NCBI RefSeq assembly: GCF_035581345.1
Contig: NZ_CP141608.1
Coordinates: 1,952,501-2,016,500 of the forward strand
Reading direction: 5' to 3'
DNA from: Pseudomonas sp. JQ170C
Lineage (GTDB): Bacteria; Pseudomonadota; Gammaproteobacteria; Pseudomonadales; Pseudomonadaceae
DNA: 64,000 nucleotides
Under the pieces are notes generated by a model. It was not told the origin of the DNA. It worked only from the letters and a program-made list of their open reading frames with translations, and did no database searches. A program made the position numbers and the translations under genes. Below, piece after piece: positions 12,425 through 21,166 of the stretch. The stretch's first letter is position 1. Each line of letters opens with the position of its first letter.

Positions 12425-13291
12425 TCAACGCTGATTGAAAGCACCCGCCTTCGGCTGCCCGTACGCCTGGGTGATCCGGTCGATCACCATCGCCAGCGCC
12501 ACGATCGCCAACCCGGCTTCAACGCCCTTGCCGACATTCAACGTCTGGATCCCCGCCAGCACATCCTCACCCAGCCCCCGTGCGCCGATCATCGAGGCGA
12601 CCACCACCATCGACAAGGCCATCATCACCGACTGATTGAGCCCGGCCATGATGCTCGGCATGGCCAGCGGCAGCATGACCCGACGCAGCCGCTGCCAGCG
12701 CCCGGCGCCGAGCCCCTGGGCGGCCTGGGTCAAGGACGGGTCGATCTGCGACAGACCCAGTTCGGTCAGGCGGATCAGCGGTGGCAGGGCGTAGATGAGG
12801 GTGGCGAAGATCGCCGGGACCTTGCCCAGGCCGAACAGCATCAGCACCGGGATCAAGTAGACGAAACTGGGCAGGGTCTGCATGACGTCGAGCACCGGCA
12901 TCATCAGCCTGCGCGCCAGCGGCCGGCTGGCCAGCAGCACGCCGATGGGGACACCGATGAGGATGCACAGGCCGGTGCTGATCAGTACCAGGGCGCAGGT
13001 TTGCAGGAGCTTGTCCCACAGGCCAATCACGCCAATCAGAAACAGCAGGCCAGTCAGGATGAGGGCTCGCAGGATGCTGCGGCTGGCGTGCCAGGTGAGC
13101 AGGGCGACGATCAGCAGCAACAGCCACCAGGGCGTGGCGCGCAGGAGGTTTTCCAGGCCCACCAGCAGTTGCAGCAAGCCGTCGGAGACGCTGCGCAGTT
13201 GATCGCCGTAGGCCAGCACCAACCAATCCACGAAGCGGTTGACCTGGTCAGCGAAGGATATGTGCAACGATTGCGGAAAGCCTCCACTCAC
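12425..13291 (-). CDS. Glycine betaine/proline-type ABC transporter permease
   Basis: A 288-residue ProW/OpuAB-like permease. It has a hydrophobic N-terminal part (WWLLLLIVALLTW) and a core of five or more membrane segments. The EAA-type loop for ATPase contact is visible as EL..SQIDPSLTQAAQGLGA. The GTG start at 13291 overlaps the TGA of the binding-protein gene (GTGA), so both are in one operon. No ATP-binding subunit gene is present on either side. It would need an ATPase encoded elsewhere, such as a CbcV-like protein. Confidence 0.88.
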   Translation of the reverse strand: MSGGFPQSLHISFADQVNRFVDWLVLAYGDQLRSVSDGLLQLLVGLENLLRATPWWLLLLIVALLTWHASRSILRALILTGLLFLIGVIGLWDKLLQTCALVLISTGLCILIGVPIGVLLASRPLARRLMMPVLDVMQTLPSFVYLIPVLMLFGLGKVPAIFATLIYALPPLIRLTELGLSQIDPSLTQAAQGLGAGRWQRLRRVMLPLAMPSIMAGLNQSVMMALSMVVVASMIGARGLGEDVLAGIQTLNVGKGVEAGLAIVALAMVIDRITQAYGQPKAGAFNQR

Positions 13292-14298
13292 AGGCCCGCC
13301 TCGACTTTGCTGGCGACATCGGCAGGCAGCCAGGCTTTCCACACCTCGGGGTGGTCCTTCATGAAGGCAACGGCAGCGTCCTTCGGTGCCTGGCGCTGTT
13401 CGCTCATGTGGGCCAGCGCCTTGTTGAGCAGGCCGATGGGCAGGTCGACCTTGGTGAAGAACTCGACCAGGTCCGGGTACTGCTGCTTGAACGCGGCGGA
13501 GACACCAATGGACAATTTGGCCGGCAGTGACCGGCTGCCTTTCGGGGCGGGGTTGCTGGCGTCGGTCAGGGTCTTCCAGGCGTGCTCGTCGAAGGGGGGC
13601 TCCTCAAGCCGTACCAGCGAGAAGCGGCCCATCAGCGGTGTCGGCGACCAGTAATAGAACAGCACCGGCTTGCCCCGGCGGATCGACGAGGTGATCTCGG
13701 CGTCGAGGGCAGCACCGGAGCCGCTGCGAAAGTTCACGTACAGGTCATCGAGGCCATAGGCCTTGAGCTTCTGGCTGTTGACGGTCTCGGAAGTCCAGCC
13801 GCTGGGACTGTTGAGGAAGCGGCCTTTTGCCGGGGTTTCCGGGTCGCTGAAAACCTTGGCGTAGCGCTTGAGGTCGGCGACTGACGTGAGGTCCGGGGCC
13901 AGCGCCTGGATACCGCGCTTGGCATCGCCCTTGATCACGTATTCGGGGACATACCAGCCTTCATCGGCGTTCTTCACCGTGTCACCGAGGGCGAACACCT
14001 GGCCGGCCTGTTCGGCCTTGATCCAGGCCGGGCTGCGGCCGGCCCATTCTTCGCCGATGACCTGGATGTCGTTGCGGGCCAGGGCCACCTCCATGCTGAC
14101 GGTGCTGCCGGGCAGGGTGTCGGTGGGGTAGTCGTAACCTTTCTCGACGATCAGGCGCAGGATCTGGGTGGTCAGGCTGCCGCTTTCCCAGGTGATGTCA
14201 CCGAACAGGATGGGCTTGGCGGTGCTGGCGGCATGGCTTGGGCTGATCAGGCCCAGGGTCAGCAGTACGCTGCCCACCAGGGAGATAAGTCGATTCAT
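13288..14298 (-). CDS. Glycine betaine/choline/proline-type ABC substrate-binding protein
   Basis: A 336-residue periplasmic protein of the OpuAC family that captures quaternary amines or related osmoprotectants. It starts at the ATG at 14298 (MNRLISLVGSVLLTLGLISP, a Sec signal cleaved after SHAA) with GAGG upstream. OpuAC features include ILFGDITWESGSLTTQILR and the Trp-rich ligand-site regions EEWAGRSPAW and FYYWSPTPLM. An upstream in-frame extension reads through a REP element and is not coding. It is coupled to the permease gene by a four-base overlap. Confidence 0.9.
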   Translation of the reverse strand: MNRLISLVGSVLLTLGLISPSHAASTAKPILFGDITWESGSLTTQILRLIVEKGYDYPTDTLPGSTVSMEVALARNDIQVIGEEWAGRSPAWIKAEQAGQVFALGDTVKNADEGWYVPEYVIKGDAKRGIQALAPDLTSVADLKRYAKVFSDPETPAKGRFLNSPSGWTSETVNSQKLKAYGLDDLYVNFRSGSGAALDAEITSSIRRGKPVLFYYWSPTPLMGRFSLVRLEEPPFDEHAWKTLTDASNPAPKGSRSLPAKLSIGVSAAFKQQYPDLVEFFTKVDLPIGLLNKALAHMSEQRQAPKDAAVAFMKDHPEVWKAWLPADVASKVEAGL

Positions 14299-14347
14299 CG
14301 TGCCTCGCTCACAGGGGATTGGAGTCTGGCAAGTGTAGTAGGTGTGT

Positions 14348-14418
14348 GTAGGAGCGGGCTTGCCCCGCGATGGCGTTCGACCTGACACACCGCCATCGCG
14401 GGGCAAGCCCGCTCCTAC
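14348..14418. repeat. Inverted REP pair (REPIN)
   Basis: GTAGGAGCGGGCTTGCCCCG (14348 onward) and its inverted partner ending at 14418 form 28-base arms around a 15-base centre. It lies between the end of the chemoreceptor gene and the start of the betaine-binding protein gene. The GTAGGAG ends face outward. Confidence 0.92.
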
Positions 14419-14423
14419 AGGCG

Positions 14424-16571
14424 TCAGACGCGGAACTGGTCCATCAGGCCCTGTTGCTGGTTGGCCAGGCTGTTGAGCGACTGGCTCACCCGCGCCGATT
14501 CATTGGCCTGCTCGGACAGCGATTCGGTCACATCGCGAATGGTCGCGACGTTGTTGTTGATCTCCTCGGCCACAGCACTTTGCTCCTCGGCGGCGCTGGC
14601 GATCTGCAGGTTCATGTCGTTGATCACAGTCACGGCGTCGCCGATCTGCTGCAGGGCGGTCACCGCCTGGCCCACTTGCTCGACACTGCCCTGGGCCTGG
14701 CGATGACTGCTGTCCATCGCGCCGACCACGTCGCGGGTGCCCGCTTGCAGTTCTTCGATCACCTGGCGGGTTTCTTCCACCGATTCCTGGGTACGACGGG
14801 CCAGGTTGCGTACTTCATCGGCGACCACGGCAAATCCGCGGCCCGCTTCACCGGCGCGAGCCGCTTCGATGGCGGCGTTGAGGGCCAGGAGGTTGGTCTG
14901 TTCGGCGATGGAGCGGATCACCTCCAGCACTGAGCCGATTTTTTCGCTGTTCTCGGCCAGGCCTTCGACCTGGCTCATGGCCGTGCTCATGTCGGCGGCC
15001 AGGGTGTCGATGCTGGTGGTGGTGCGGTCGATCACAGCCAGGCCCTGGCGGGTGGCCTGGTCAGCATCGCGGGCCGCCTGCGCCGCCTGGGCTGCGCTGC
15101 GGGCGACATCCTGGGCGGTGGCGCTCATCTCATGGGAGGCGGTGGCTACCTGGTCGACCTGGCGGTACTGCTGCTCCATGCCGGCGCTGGTCTGGCTGGC
15201 AATCGCCGAAGATTGGTCGGCGGTGTCGCGCGCGGCCTGCACCGAGCGTTTGACCTCGGCAATGGTCGGTTGCAGCTTGTCCAGGAAGCGGTTGAACCAG
15301 CCCGCCAGTTCGCCCAGTTCGTCGCGCTTGTCGTAGTGCAGGCGACGGGTCAGGTCGCCTTCACCGCTGGCAATGTCTTTGAGCATGGCCGCCACACCGA
15401 GGATCGGCCGGGTCACGCCACGGGCCATCAGCCAGATCAGCAGCAGGCCGACGACGGCCGCCAGTCCACCCAGGCCCAGTTCGATCAGCATGCCGCTGGT
15501 GTTGCTCTGGTCGAGTTCCTGCTTGAGTGCTTCGGCCGGGCCGGTCAGGGCACTTTCCGGTACATCGAGCAGCACGCCCCAGGCCTTGCCGCCGGGGATC
15601 GGCGCAAAGGAAGCCAGCACTTTCAGACGCTGGTCATGGTGGATGCTGTGCAGGGGCGTGCTGTCGGCCAGCAGGCGCACCAGCTCGGCGCCCTTGTCGC
15701 GGTCGACCTGGTCGAAGCGCTGGGCCAGTTTGCCGGCATCCGGGCTGTAACCCGCCAACAGGCCCGCCGGGCTCAGGATGCTGACCTGGGTCTGGCCCTG
15801 GTACAGGTTGCGGCTGGCCTGTTGGCTCATGGCCTGCAGGCTGTTGAGGTTGATGTCGATGGACAGGGTGGCGACCACCTTGTCGGCGACCATCAGCGGG
15901 AACACGATGCTGGTCATCAGCACCTGCTGGCCGTCGATCGCGTAGAAGTAGGGCTCGATCACGCAGGTCTTGCGCGTGGTGCGTGGGCACACCGACCAGA
16001 AGTTGGCAGGCTCGCCGCTGGGGCCGATACTGGTATCGGCAAGGTCCTTCTCGGGCAGGGCCATGGAGGTGAGCTGGCCCGGGGTCGGTTGCGACCAGTA
16101 CAGGGCAAAGCGGCCCTTTTCGTTACTGCCCAGTGCTTCCTGGCCGGCGAACAGCTCGTCCTTGTTGTCCAGGGCATTGGGCTCGAACACCAGTGACAGG
16201 CCGAGCAGGTCGGGGTTGGCCTGCAAGGCTGCGCGTACCTGGCGGGTCAAGTCTTCGCGCAGGTCGAAGGCATCGAGAAAGCGCTTCTCGGCCTGTTCGC
16301 GCAAGAACAGCACCTGGCGGGAAAAGCCGGCACCGTACTGGTAGGCATCCATGAACTGGCGACGGATGTTCAGGGCCTGGACTTCACCCTGGGACTCGAT
16401 GCGCCCCTGGGCCGCTTCGGTCAGCATCTGCATGCTGCTGGCCTTCACCAGTTCCGAGCTGTGCTCCATGCGGTACAGCGAAAGGCCCACCAGCAAGGTG
16501 ACAATGCTGGCCAGGCACAAGCCCGCCAGCAGGGTGATCTTCCACTGAATGGAAAGTTGTCTGAAAGACAT
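14424..16571 (-). CDS. Methyl-accepting chemotaxis protein with periplasmic dCache-type domain
   Basis: A 715-residue chemoreceptor. The ATG at 16571 ([11 protein letters not shown]) has AAGGGA upstream. TM1 is at about 12-34 and TM2 at about 365-390. A large periplasmic domain between them fits a double-Cache ligand domain ([13 protein letters not shown], then [20 protein letters not shown]). A HAMP domain ([20 protein letters not shown]) and a cytoplasmic signalling hairpin follow, with the invariant tip [19 protein letters not shown]. Such receptors drive CheA. The Cache fold often binds amino acids or polyamines; the ligand is unknown. The C-terminus lacks a CheR-tethering pentapeptide. 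Confidence 0.92.
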   Translation of the reverse strand: MSFRQLSIQWKITLLAGLCLASIVTLLVGLSLYRMEHSSELVKASSMQMLTEAAQGRIESQGEVQALNIRRQFMDAYQYGAGFSRQVLFLREQAEKRFLDAFDLREDLTRQVRAALQANPDLLGLSLVFEPNALDNKDELFAGQEALGSNEKGRFALYWSQPTPGQLTSMALPEKDLADTSIGPSGEPANFWSVCPRTTRKTCVIEPYFYAIDGQQVLMTSIVFPLMVADKVVATLSIDINLNSLQAMSQQASRNLYQGQTQVSILSPAGLLAGYSPDAGKLAQRFDQVDRDKGAELVRLLADSTPLHSIHHDQRLKVLASFAPIPGGKAWGVLLDVPESALTGPAEALKQELDQSNTSGMLIELGLGGLAAVVGLLLIWLMARGVTRPILGVAAMLKDIASGEGDLTRRLHYDKRDELGELAGWFNRFLDKLQPTIAEVKRSVQAARDTADQSSAIASQTSAGMEQQYRQVDQVATASHEMSATAQDVARSAAQAAQAARDADQATRQGLAVIDRTTTSIDTLAADMSTAMSQVEGLAENSEKIGSVLEVIRSIAEQTNLLALNAAIEAARAGEAGRGFAVVADEVRNLARRTQESVEETRQVIEELQAGTRDVVGAMDSSHRQAQGSVEQVGQAVTALQQIGDAVTVINDMNLQIASAAEEQSAVAEEINNNVATIRDVTESLSEQANESARVSQSLNSLANQQQGLMDQFRV

Positions 16572-16830
16572 GGCGAAGTCCCTTGATCCTGAAAGTCTGA
16601 GGCTGCCGAGGTTATCGGCCGCAAATCGGGCTTCTTTATTCAAACGTTCAATTCAATTGCGTCGTTTTCGTTCAACCAGACGACACCTCTCCAGCGCTTG
16701 ACTTTGACAAGCGCGAGGGGGTGCTTCAGAGTGTGCGCCCTCCATAAAAAATACCCGTCGTTCGGCCACTGCCCCGAGCAGTCTGTCGCCGAATCGGTCG
16801 CTTTTTGTCTGGTTTTTAGAGGTCACAGGA

Positions 16831-18150
16831 ATGAATGCAGTAATTGCCGCGGTCGGCATCATGCTGATATTGAGTCTGTCCCGCGTGCATGTGGTGATCG
16901 CCCTGATCGTCGGCGCGCTGGCCGGTGGGCTGGTGGGTGGCCTGGGTATCGAAGGCACGCTCAAGGCGTTCAATGGCGGCCTGGGCGGCGGTGCTACGGT
17001 GGCGTTGTCCTATGCCTTGCTCGGTGCGTTTGCCGTAGCCATTGCCAAGTCGGGTATTGCTCATGCCCTGGCTGATCGCATTCTGACGATGGTCGACCGT
17101 CAGGGCCATGACGCGACCGGCAAGGTCAAATGGTTACTGATCGGCTTGCTGCTGGTGGTGGCGATTTCTTCGCAGAACATCCTGCCGATCCACATTGCCT
17201 TTATTCCGCTGTTGGTTCCGCCACTGCTTTATGTGCTGACCAAACTACAGCTGGACCGGCGCCTGATCGCCTGCGTCATGACCTTCGGCCTGATCACCCC
17301 GTACATGTTCCTGCCGGTGGGTTTTGGCAACATCTTCCTCAATGAAATCCTGCTGGCCAACGTCAGTCGCAGCGGTGTCGACGTCAGCGGCGTCAACGTT
17401 ACCCATGCCATGGCGATCCCGGCGGCGGGCATGCTCTTCGGCCTGCTGGTGGCGGTGCTGTTCAGCTACCGGAAAAAGCGCGTCTATGACCTTGAGCGAA
17501 TCGAGCAAGTCGAGCAGGTGTCGGTGCGTTACAACCCACTGACCTTGCTGGTGGCCGGTGTGGCCATTGCTGCGGCGTTCGTCATTCAGCTGTGGCTGGA
17601 CTCGATGATCATCGGTGCCATGGCCGGCTTCCTGATTTTCTCGGTGTCGGGGATTGTGCGCTGGAAAGAAACCGATGACCTGTTCACCGAAGGCATGAAG
17701 ATGATGGCCATGATCGGCTTCATCATGATTGCCGCCTCAGGCTTTGCCGAAGTGATGAAGGCTACCGGTGAGGTCAAGAGCCTGGTCGAGGCGTCGTCTG
17801 CGTGGATCAACCACAGCAAGGGCATTGGCGCACTGCTGATGCTGTTGGTGGGCTTGCTGGTGACCATGGGCATCGGCTCGTCGTTTTCCACCGTGCCGAT
17901 CCTGGCCGCGATCTTCGTGCCGCTGTGCGTGCAGCTGGGTTTTGATCCGGTGGCGACCGTGTGCATCGTCGGTACCGCCGGTGCCCTGGGGGATGCCGGG
18001 TCGCCGGCGTCGGACTCGACCCTGGGCCCGACTTCGGGCCTGAACGTCGACGGCCAGCATCACCACATCTGGGACACCGTGGTACCGACCTTCATCCACT
18101 ACAACTTGCCATTGCTGGCGTTCGGCTGGCTGGCGGCGATGATGCTCTAG
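16831..18150 (+). CDS. Na+/H+ antiporter-family membrane carrier (YuiF-like)
   Basis: A 439-residue polytopic membrane protein with about 11 hydrophobic segments. Motifs fitting the Na+/H+ antiporter / YuiF family include [20 protein letters not shown] and the C-terminal [20 protein letters not shown]. Members are annotated as Na+/H+ or amino-acid (histidine) carriers; the substrate is not resolved by sequence. AGGTCACAGG precedes the ATG at 16831. It is divergent from the chemoreceptor gene and convergent with fecR, so it is probably transcribed alone. The upstream 259 bases show no other gene. Confidence 0.82.
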   Translation: MNAVIAAVGIMLILSLSRVHVVIALIVGALAGGLVGGLGIEGTLKAFNGGLGGGATVALSYALLGAFAVAIAKSGIAHALADRILTMVDRQGHDATGKVKWLLIGLLLVVAISSQNILPIHIAFIPLLVPPLLYVLTKLQLDRRLIACVMTFGLITPYMFLPVGFGNIFLNEILLANVSRSGVDVSGVNVTHAMAIPAAGMLFGLLVAVLFSYRKKRVYDLERIEQVEQVSVRYNPLTLLVAGVAIAAAFVIQLWLDSMIIGAMAGFLIFSVSGIVRWKETDDLFTEGMKMMAMIGFIMIAASGFAEVMKATGEVKSLVEASSAWINHSKGIGALLMLLVGLLVTMGIGSSFSTVPILAAIFVPLCVQLGFDPVATVCIVGTAGALGDAGSPASDSTLGPTSGLNVDGQHHHIWDTVVPTFIHYNLPLLAFGWLAAMML

Positions 18151-18158
18151 GAGAAAAG

Positions 18159-18185
18159 CGGGGTTGAGCGCAAGGCTCAACCCCG
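18159..18185 (-). terminator. Terminator overlapping the fecR stop codon
   Basis: CGGGGTTGAGC and GCTCAACCCCG form an 11-base perfect stem with a five-base loop. On the minus strand it is followed by CTTTTCTCC. It may also stop read-through from the convergent antiporter gene. Confidence 0.75.
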
Positions 18186-19184
18186 TGATGGCGGTGGCGA
18201 GATGCGGTTCAGCACCATGTTGCCCTGCTTGTTACGGGTCAGATAGACCGGCAACACCTTGGGCAGGTTGCCCACCAGGCGGTTGATCTGGGTGGTGTCA
18301 TAGACGCCGCTGATGCGAATGCTGCCGGTACTCTTGTCGGCCAGCAGCAACGGTTTTTCCAGGTAGCGATTGATCTGCACCAGGGCCTGGTCGAGGCTCA
18401 GGTTGTCGAGGATCAACTTGCCACTGCGCCAGGACAGACTGGTGTCCTGGGCGTAGGTCTGACTCACGTGCGGCTCGTAGTCGCCGGCCTGGTAGCTGGC
18501 CTGCATGCCTGGGTCCAGGCGGTAGCCGCCCTCGGTACCCTGGCGGTTGCTGTTGACCAGTACCGAGCCTTCCACCAGGGTCACCTTGACCTGATCCTCA
18601 TACTTCCACACGTTGAACTGGGTGCCTGTTACGCGGGTCTGGCCGTTGGCCGCATGCACGATGAACGGGTGCTGGCTATCGTGCTGGACTTTGAAGAAGG
18701 CCTCGCCCTTGATCAGCGTGACCCGGCGTTCACCCTTGTAGTTGGTAAAGCGCAATTCGGTGCCCAGGTTCAGCTCGACCTCGCTGCCATCCTTGAGTAC
18801 GGCATGGGTGATGGTGTTGGTGCTTTCCAGGTGCTGGTAGCTGTTGGGCAGCCAGCCTTGCTCCCAGCCGATCCAGGCGCCCGCGGGCAGGGCCATCAGG
18901 GCAATGGCGGCAGCCGAGGCATAGTGGCGCCAGTTGCTGCGCCGACGGCTGGGGAGGGTGATGACATTGCTTGCCACCGCAGGGCGCGGCAGATGATCGG
19001 CGGTGTGCCAGATCTCCAGCATTGCCTGGTATTCCTCGGCGTGCAGGGGGCTTGCGGCCAGCCATTGCTCAAAGGCCTGGTGTTCAGCGGCTGTGCAGTC
19101 TTCAGCCTGAAGGCGCAGACACCAATGCGCGGCGGCATCGGTGATGGCATCGTGATCGTCGGCGCTGAGGCGGGTGTGGTTCAT
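18177..19184 (-). CDS. FecR-family anti-sigma/sigma regulator, no sigma factor nearby
   Basis: A 335-residue FecR-like inner-membrane protein. The N-terminal cytoplasmic domain (about 1-80, with AAHWCLRLQAED and FEQWLAASPLHAEEY) normally binds an ECF sigma factor. One membrane segment follows (about 88-108), then a periplasmic FecR domain (about 120-220) and a C-terminal STN-like segment (WRSGKLILDNLSLDQALVQI). Normally the gene sits between fecI and a TonB receptor. Here its neighbours are an antiporter and an acyl-CoA dehydrogenase, so it is an orphan in this window. A Fur-like dyad lies about 55 bases upstream. Confidence 0.9.
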   Translation of the reverse strand: MNHTRLSADDHDAITDAAAHWCLRLQAEDCTAAEHQAFEQWLAASPLHAEEYQAMLEIWHTADHLPRPAVASNVITLPSRRRSNWRHYASAAAIALMALPAGAWIGWEQGWLPNSYQHLESTNTITHAVLKDGSEVELNLGTELRFTNYKGERRVTLIKGEAFFKVQHDSQHPFIVHAANGQTRVTGTQFNVWKYEDQVKVTLVEGSVLVNSNRQGTEGGYRLDPGMQASYQAGDYEPHVSQTYAQDTSLSWRSGKLILDNLSLDQALVQINRYLEKPLLLADKSTGSIRISGVYDTTQINRLVGNLPKVLPVYLTRNKQGNMVLNRISPPPSRG

Positions 19185-19238
19185 CGAGGCTCCCGGTTTT
19201 GCCCATTCTAACCTTGCCGCGCAGGTGGCGAGAACCGA

Positions 19239-19258
19239 GATAATGGCGAATAACTATC
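19239..19258 (-). promoter_or_regulatory. Fur-box-like dyad upstream of orphan fecR
   Basis: GATAATGGCGAATAACTATC has GATA/TATC ends and, read on the minus strand, GATAGTTATTCGCCATTATC. It resembles the Fur 19-mer with one extra central base. It lies 55-75 bases upstream of the fecR ATG. Confidence 0.4.
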
Positions 19259-19315
19259 ACTCAAAGAAAGTAAATACGGAATAATCGCGCAAAAGCAGCG
19301 AACTTGTAGCTATAT

Positions 19316-19363
19316 CGCCGTTGGTCGGTGCGATAGCAACGCTATCGCTCCCGACCAGCGGCG
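19316..19363. repeat. 48-base imperfect inverted repeat
   Basis: CGCCGTTGGTCGGTGCGATAGC and GCTATCGCTCCCGACCAGCGGCG pair across a three-base AAC loop with only a few mismatches. It begins just after the acyl-CoA dehydrogenase stop (minus strand). It has no T tract, so it is either a structured 3' end or a repeat unrelated to the main REP family here. Confidence 0.7.
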
Positions 19364-19373
19364 CTGATGTTGC

Positions 19374-21143
19374 TCAGAACTGCTCGGCTGCGTGGGCAAA
19401 CAATGCCGTGCTGCCAGCCCGGATGCTGGCTTGCAGTGACAAGGTGCGCGGCAGCAGGCGGGCAAAGAAGAACGCCGCACTGGCCCGTTTGGCTTCATAG
19501 AACGCCCGGTCCTGCTCCAGATGCTCGCTGGCCACGGCCTCCATGCGCGCCCACATGTAGGCGTAAGCCACGTAGCCGCACACCTGCAGGTACTCCACCG
19601 ATGCTGCGCCGACTGCGTTCGGGTCCTGGGCGGCCTGCTCGCACAACCACTGACTGAGGCTTTCCAGCTCGGTCACGGCCTTGAGCAAGGGTTCGCGATA
19701 GGGCGTCAGGCCTTCACAGAAACTGCGGATCTGGGCAGTGAACTCGGCCAGGGCCTGGCCGCCGTCAGCCACGACCTTGCGCCCCAGCAGGTCCAGGGCC
19801 TGGATGCCGTTGGTGCCTTCGTAGATCTGGGCGATACGCACATCGCGGACCAATTGTTCCTGGCCCCACTCGCGAATGTAGCCGTGCCCGCCGAACACCT
19901 GCTGGCCGAGCACACAGCTTTCCAGGCCGTTGTCGGTAAAGAAGGCCTTGGCCACCGGTGTCAGCAGCGCCACCTGGCGCTGCGCGGCCTCTCGTTCTTG
20001 CGCCGCTTCAGCGTACTTGGCGATATCCAGTTGCTGGCCGACGTAGGTGGCAAACGCGCGACCGCCTTCGGTCAGGGTGCGCATGGTCAGCAGCATGCGG
20101 CGCACATCGGCGTGGACGATGATCGGGTCAGCGATCTTCTCCCGTGCCTGCGGTCCGCTGGCGGCGCGGCTTTGCAAGCGGTCCTGGGCATAACGGGCGG
20201 CGTTCTGGTACGACGCCTCGGCGCAGCCGATGCCCTGGATGCCGATGGACAGGCGCTCGTAATTCATCATGGTGAACATGGCCGCCAGCCCGCGATTGGG
20301 CTCGCCGATCAAGTAGCCGGTGGCGCCATCGAAGTTCATCACGCAGGTGGCCGACGCCTTGATCCCCATCTTGTGTTCCAGCGAGCCACAGTGAGCCGGG
20401 TTGCGCTCGCCCAGGCTGCCGTCGGCATTGACCAGGAACTTGGGAGCCAGGAACAGCGAGATGCCCTTGGGCCCGGCCGGGGCGTCCGGCAGTTTGGCCA
20501 GCACCAGGTGGATGATGTTCTCGGTCAGGTCCTGCTCGCCGCCGGTGATGAAAATCTTGGTGCCAGTGATCCGGTAGCTGCCATCGGCGTGAGGCTCGGC
20601 CCTGGTGCGGATGATGCCCAGGTCGGTGCCGGCATGGGGTTCGGTCAGGCACATGGTGCCGGCCCACTGGCCGCTGTACAACGCTGGCAGGTAGGCGGCC
20701 TTGAGTTCATCGCTGGCGTGGGCGTCGAGGGCCAGGCAGGTGCCGGCGCTCAGGGCCGAGTACAGGCTGAAGCTGCAGTTGGCGGCATAGAGCATTTCCT
20801 CGAACTGCACCGCGAGCATCTTCGGCATGCCCAGGCCACCGTGGTCCGGATTGCCGGCAAGGCCGACCCAGCCGCCTTCACGGTAGGTCTGCCAGGCCTG
20901 GGCAAAGCCATCGGGGGTGCGCACCTGGCCTGCATCGAAGGACACGCCCTGTTCGTCACCGCTGCGGTTGAGCGGGGCGATCAGTTGGCCGGTGATTTTC
21001 GCCGCTTCTTCAAGGATGGCATCGGCGGTGTCGGCATCCACCCGTTCGGCCAGGGCCGGCAGGCGTGCCCACAGGGCCGGGCCCTGGAACACTTCGTGGA
21101 GCACAAAGCGCATGTCGCGCAGCGGAGCATTGAACTCAGGCAT
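19374..21143 (-). CDS. Acyl-CoA dehydrogenase (FadE/DmdC-like, 589 residues)
   Basis: A long acyl-CoA dehydrogenase of the DmdC-type subfamily with a C-terminal extension. FAD-binding and substrate motifs include MCLTEPHAGTDLG and ITGTKIFITGGEQD. The catalytic-base region is QIYEGTNGIQALDLLGRK, and VFGGHGYIREW is a flavin-contact motif. It catalyses alpha,beta-dehydrogenation of an acyl-CoA; the chain or side group is not predictable. It lies 23 bases after the acyl-CoA synthetase gene on the same strand, so the two form an activation-oxidation pair. The homologous pair in P. aeruginosa (PA4198-PA4199, from memory) also borders bfiSR. Confidence 0.9.
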   Translation of the reverse strand: MPEFNAPLRDMRFVLHEVFQGPALWARLPALAERVDADTADAILEEAAKITGQLIAPLNRSGDEQGVSFDAGQVRTPDGFAQAWQTYREGGWVGLAGNPDHGGLGMPKMLAVQFEEMLYAANCSFSLYSALSAGTCLALDAHASDELKAAYLPALYSGQWAGTMCLTEPHAGTDLGIIRTRAEPHADGSYRITGTKIFITGGEQDLTENIIHLVLAKLPDAPAGPKGISLFLAPKFLVNADGSLGERNPAHCGSLEHKMGIKASATCVMNFDGATGYLIGEPNRGLAAMFTMMNYERLSIGIQGIGCAEASYQNAARYAQDRLQSRAASGPQAREKIADPIIVHADVRRMLLTMRTLTEGGRAFATYVGQQLDIAKYAEAAQEREAAQRQVALLTPVAKAFFTDNGLESCVLGQQVFGGHGYIREWGQEQLVRDVRIAQIYEGTNGIQALDLLGRKVVADGGQALAEFTAQIRSFCEGLTPYREPLLKAVTELESLSQWLCEQAAQDPNAVGAASVEYLQVCGYVAYAYMWARMEAVASEHLEQDRAFYEAKRASAAFFFARLLPRTLSLQASIRAGSTALFAHAAEQF

Positions 21144-21166
21144 GGGAATCTCGCATCAAAAGGGGG

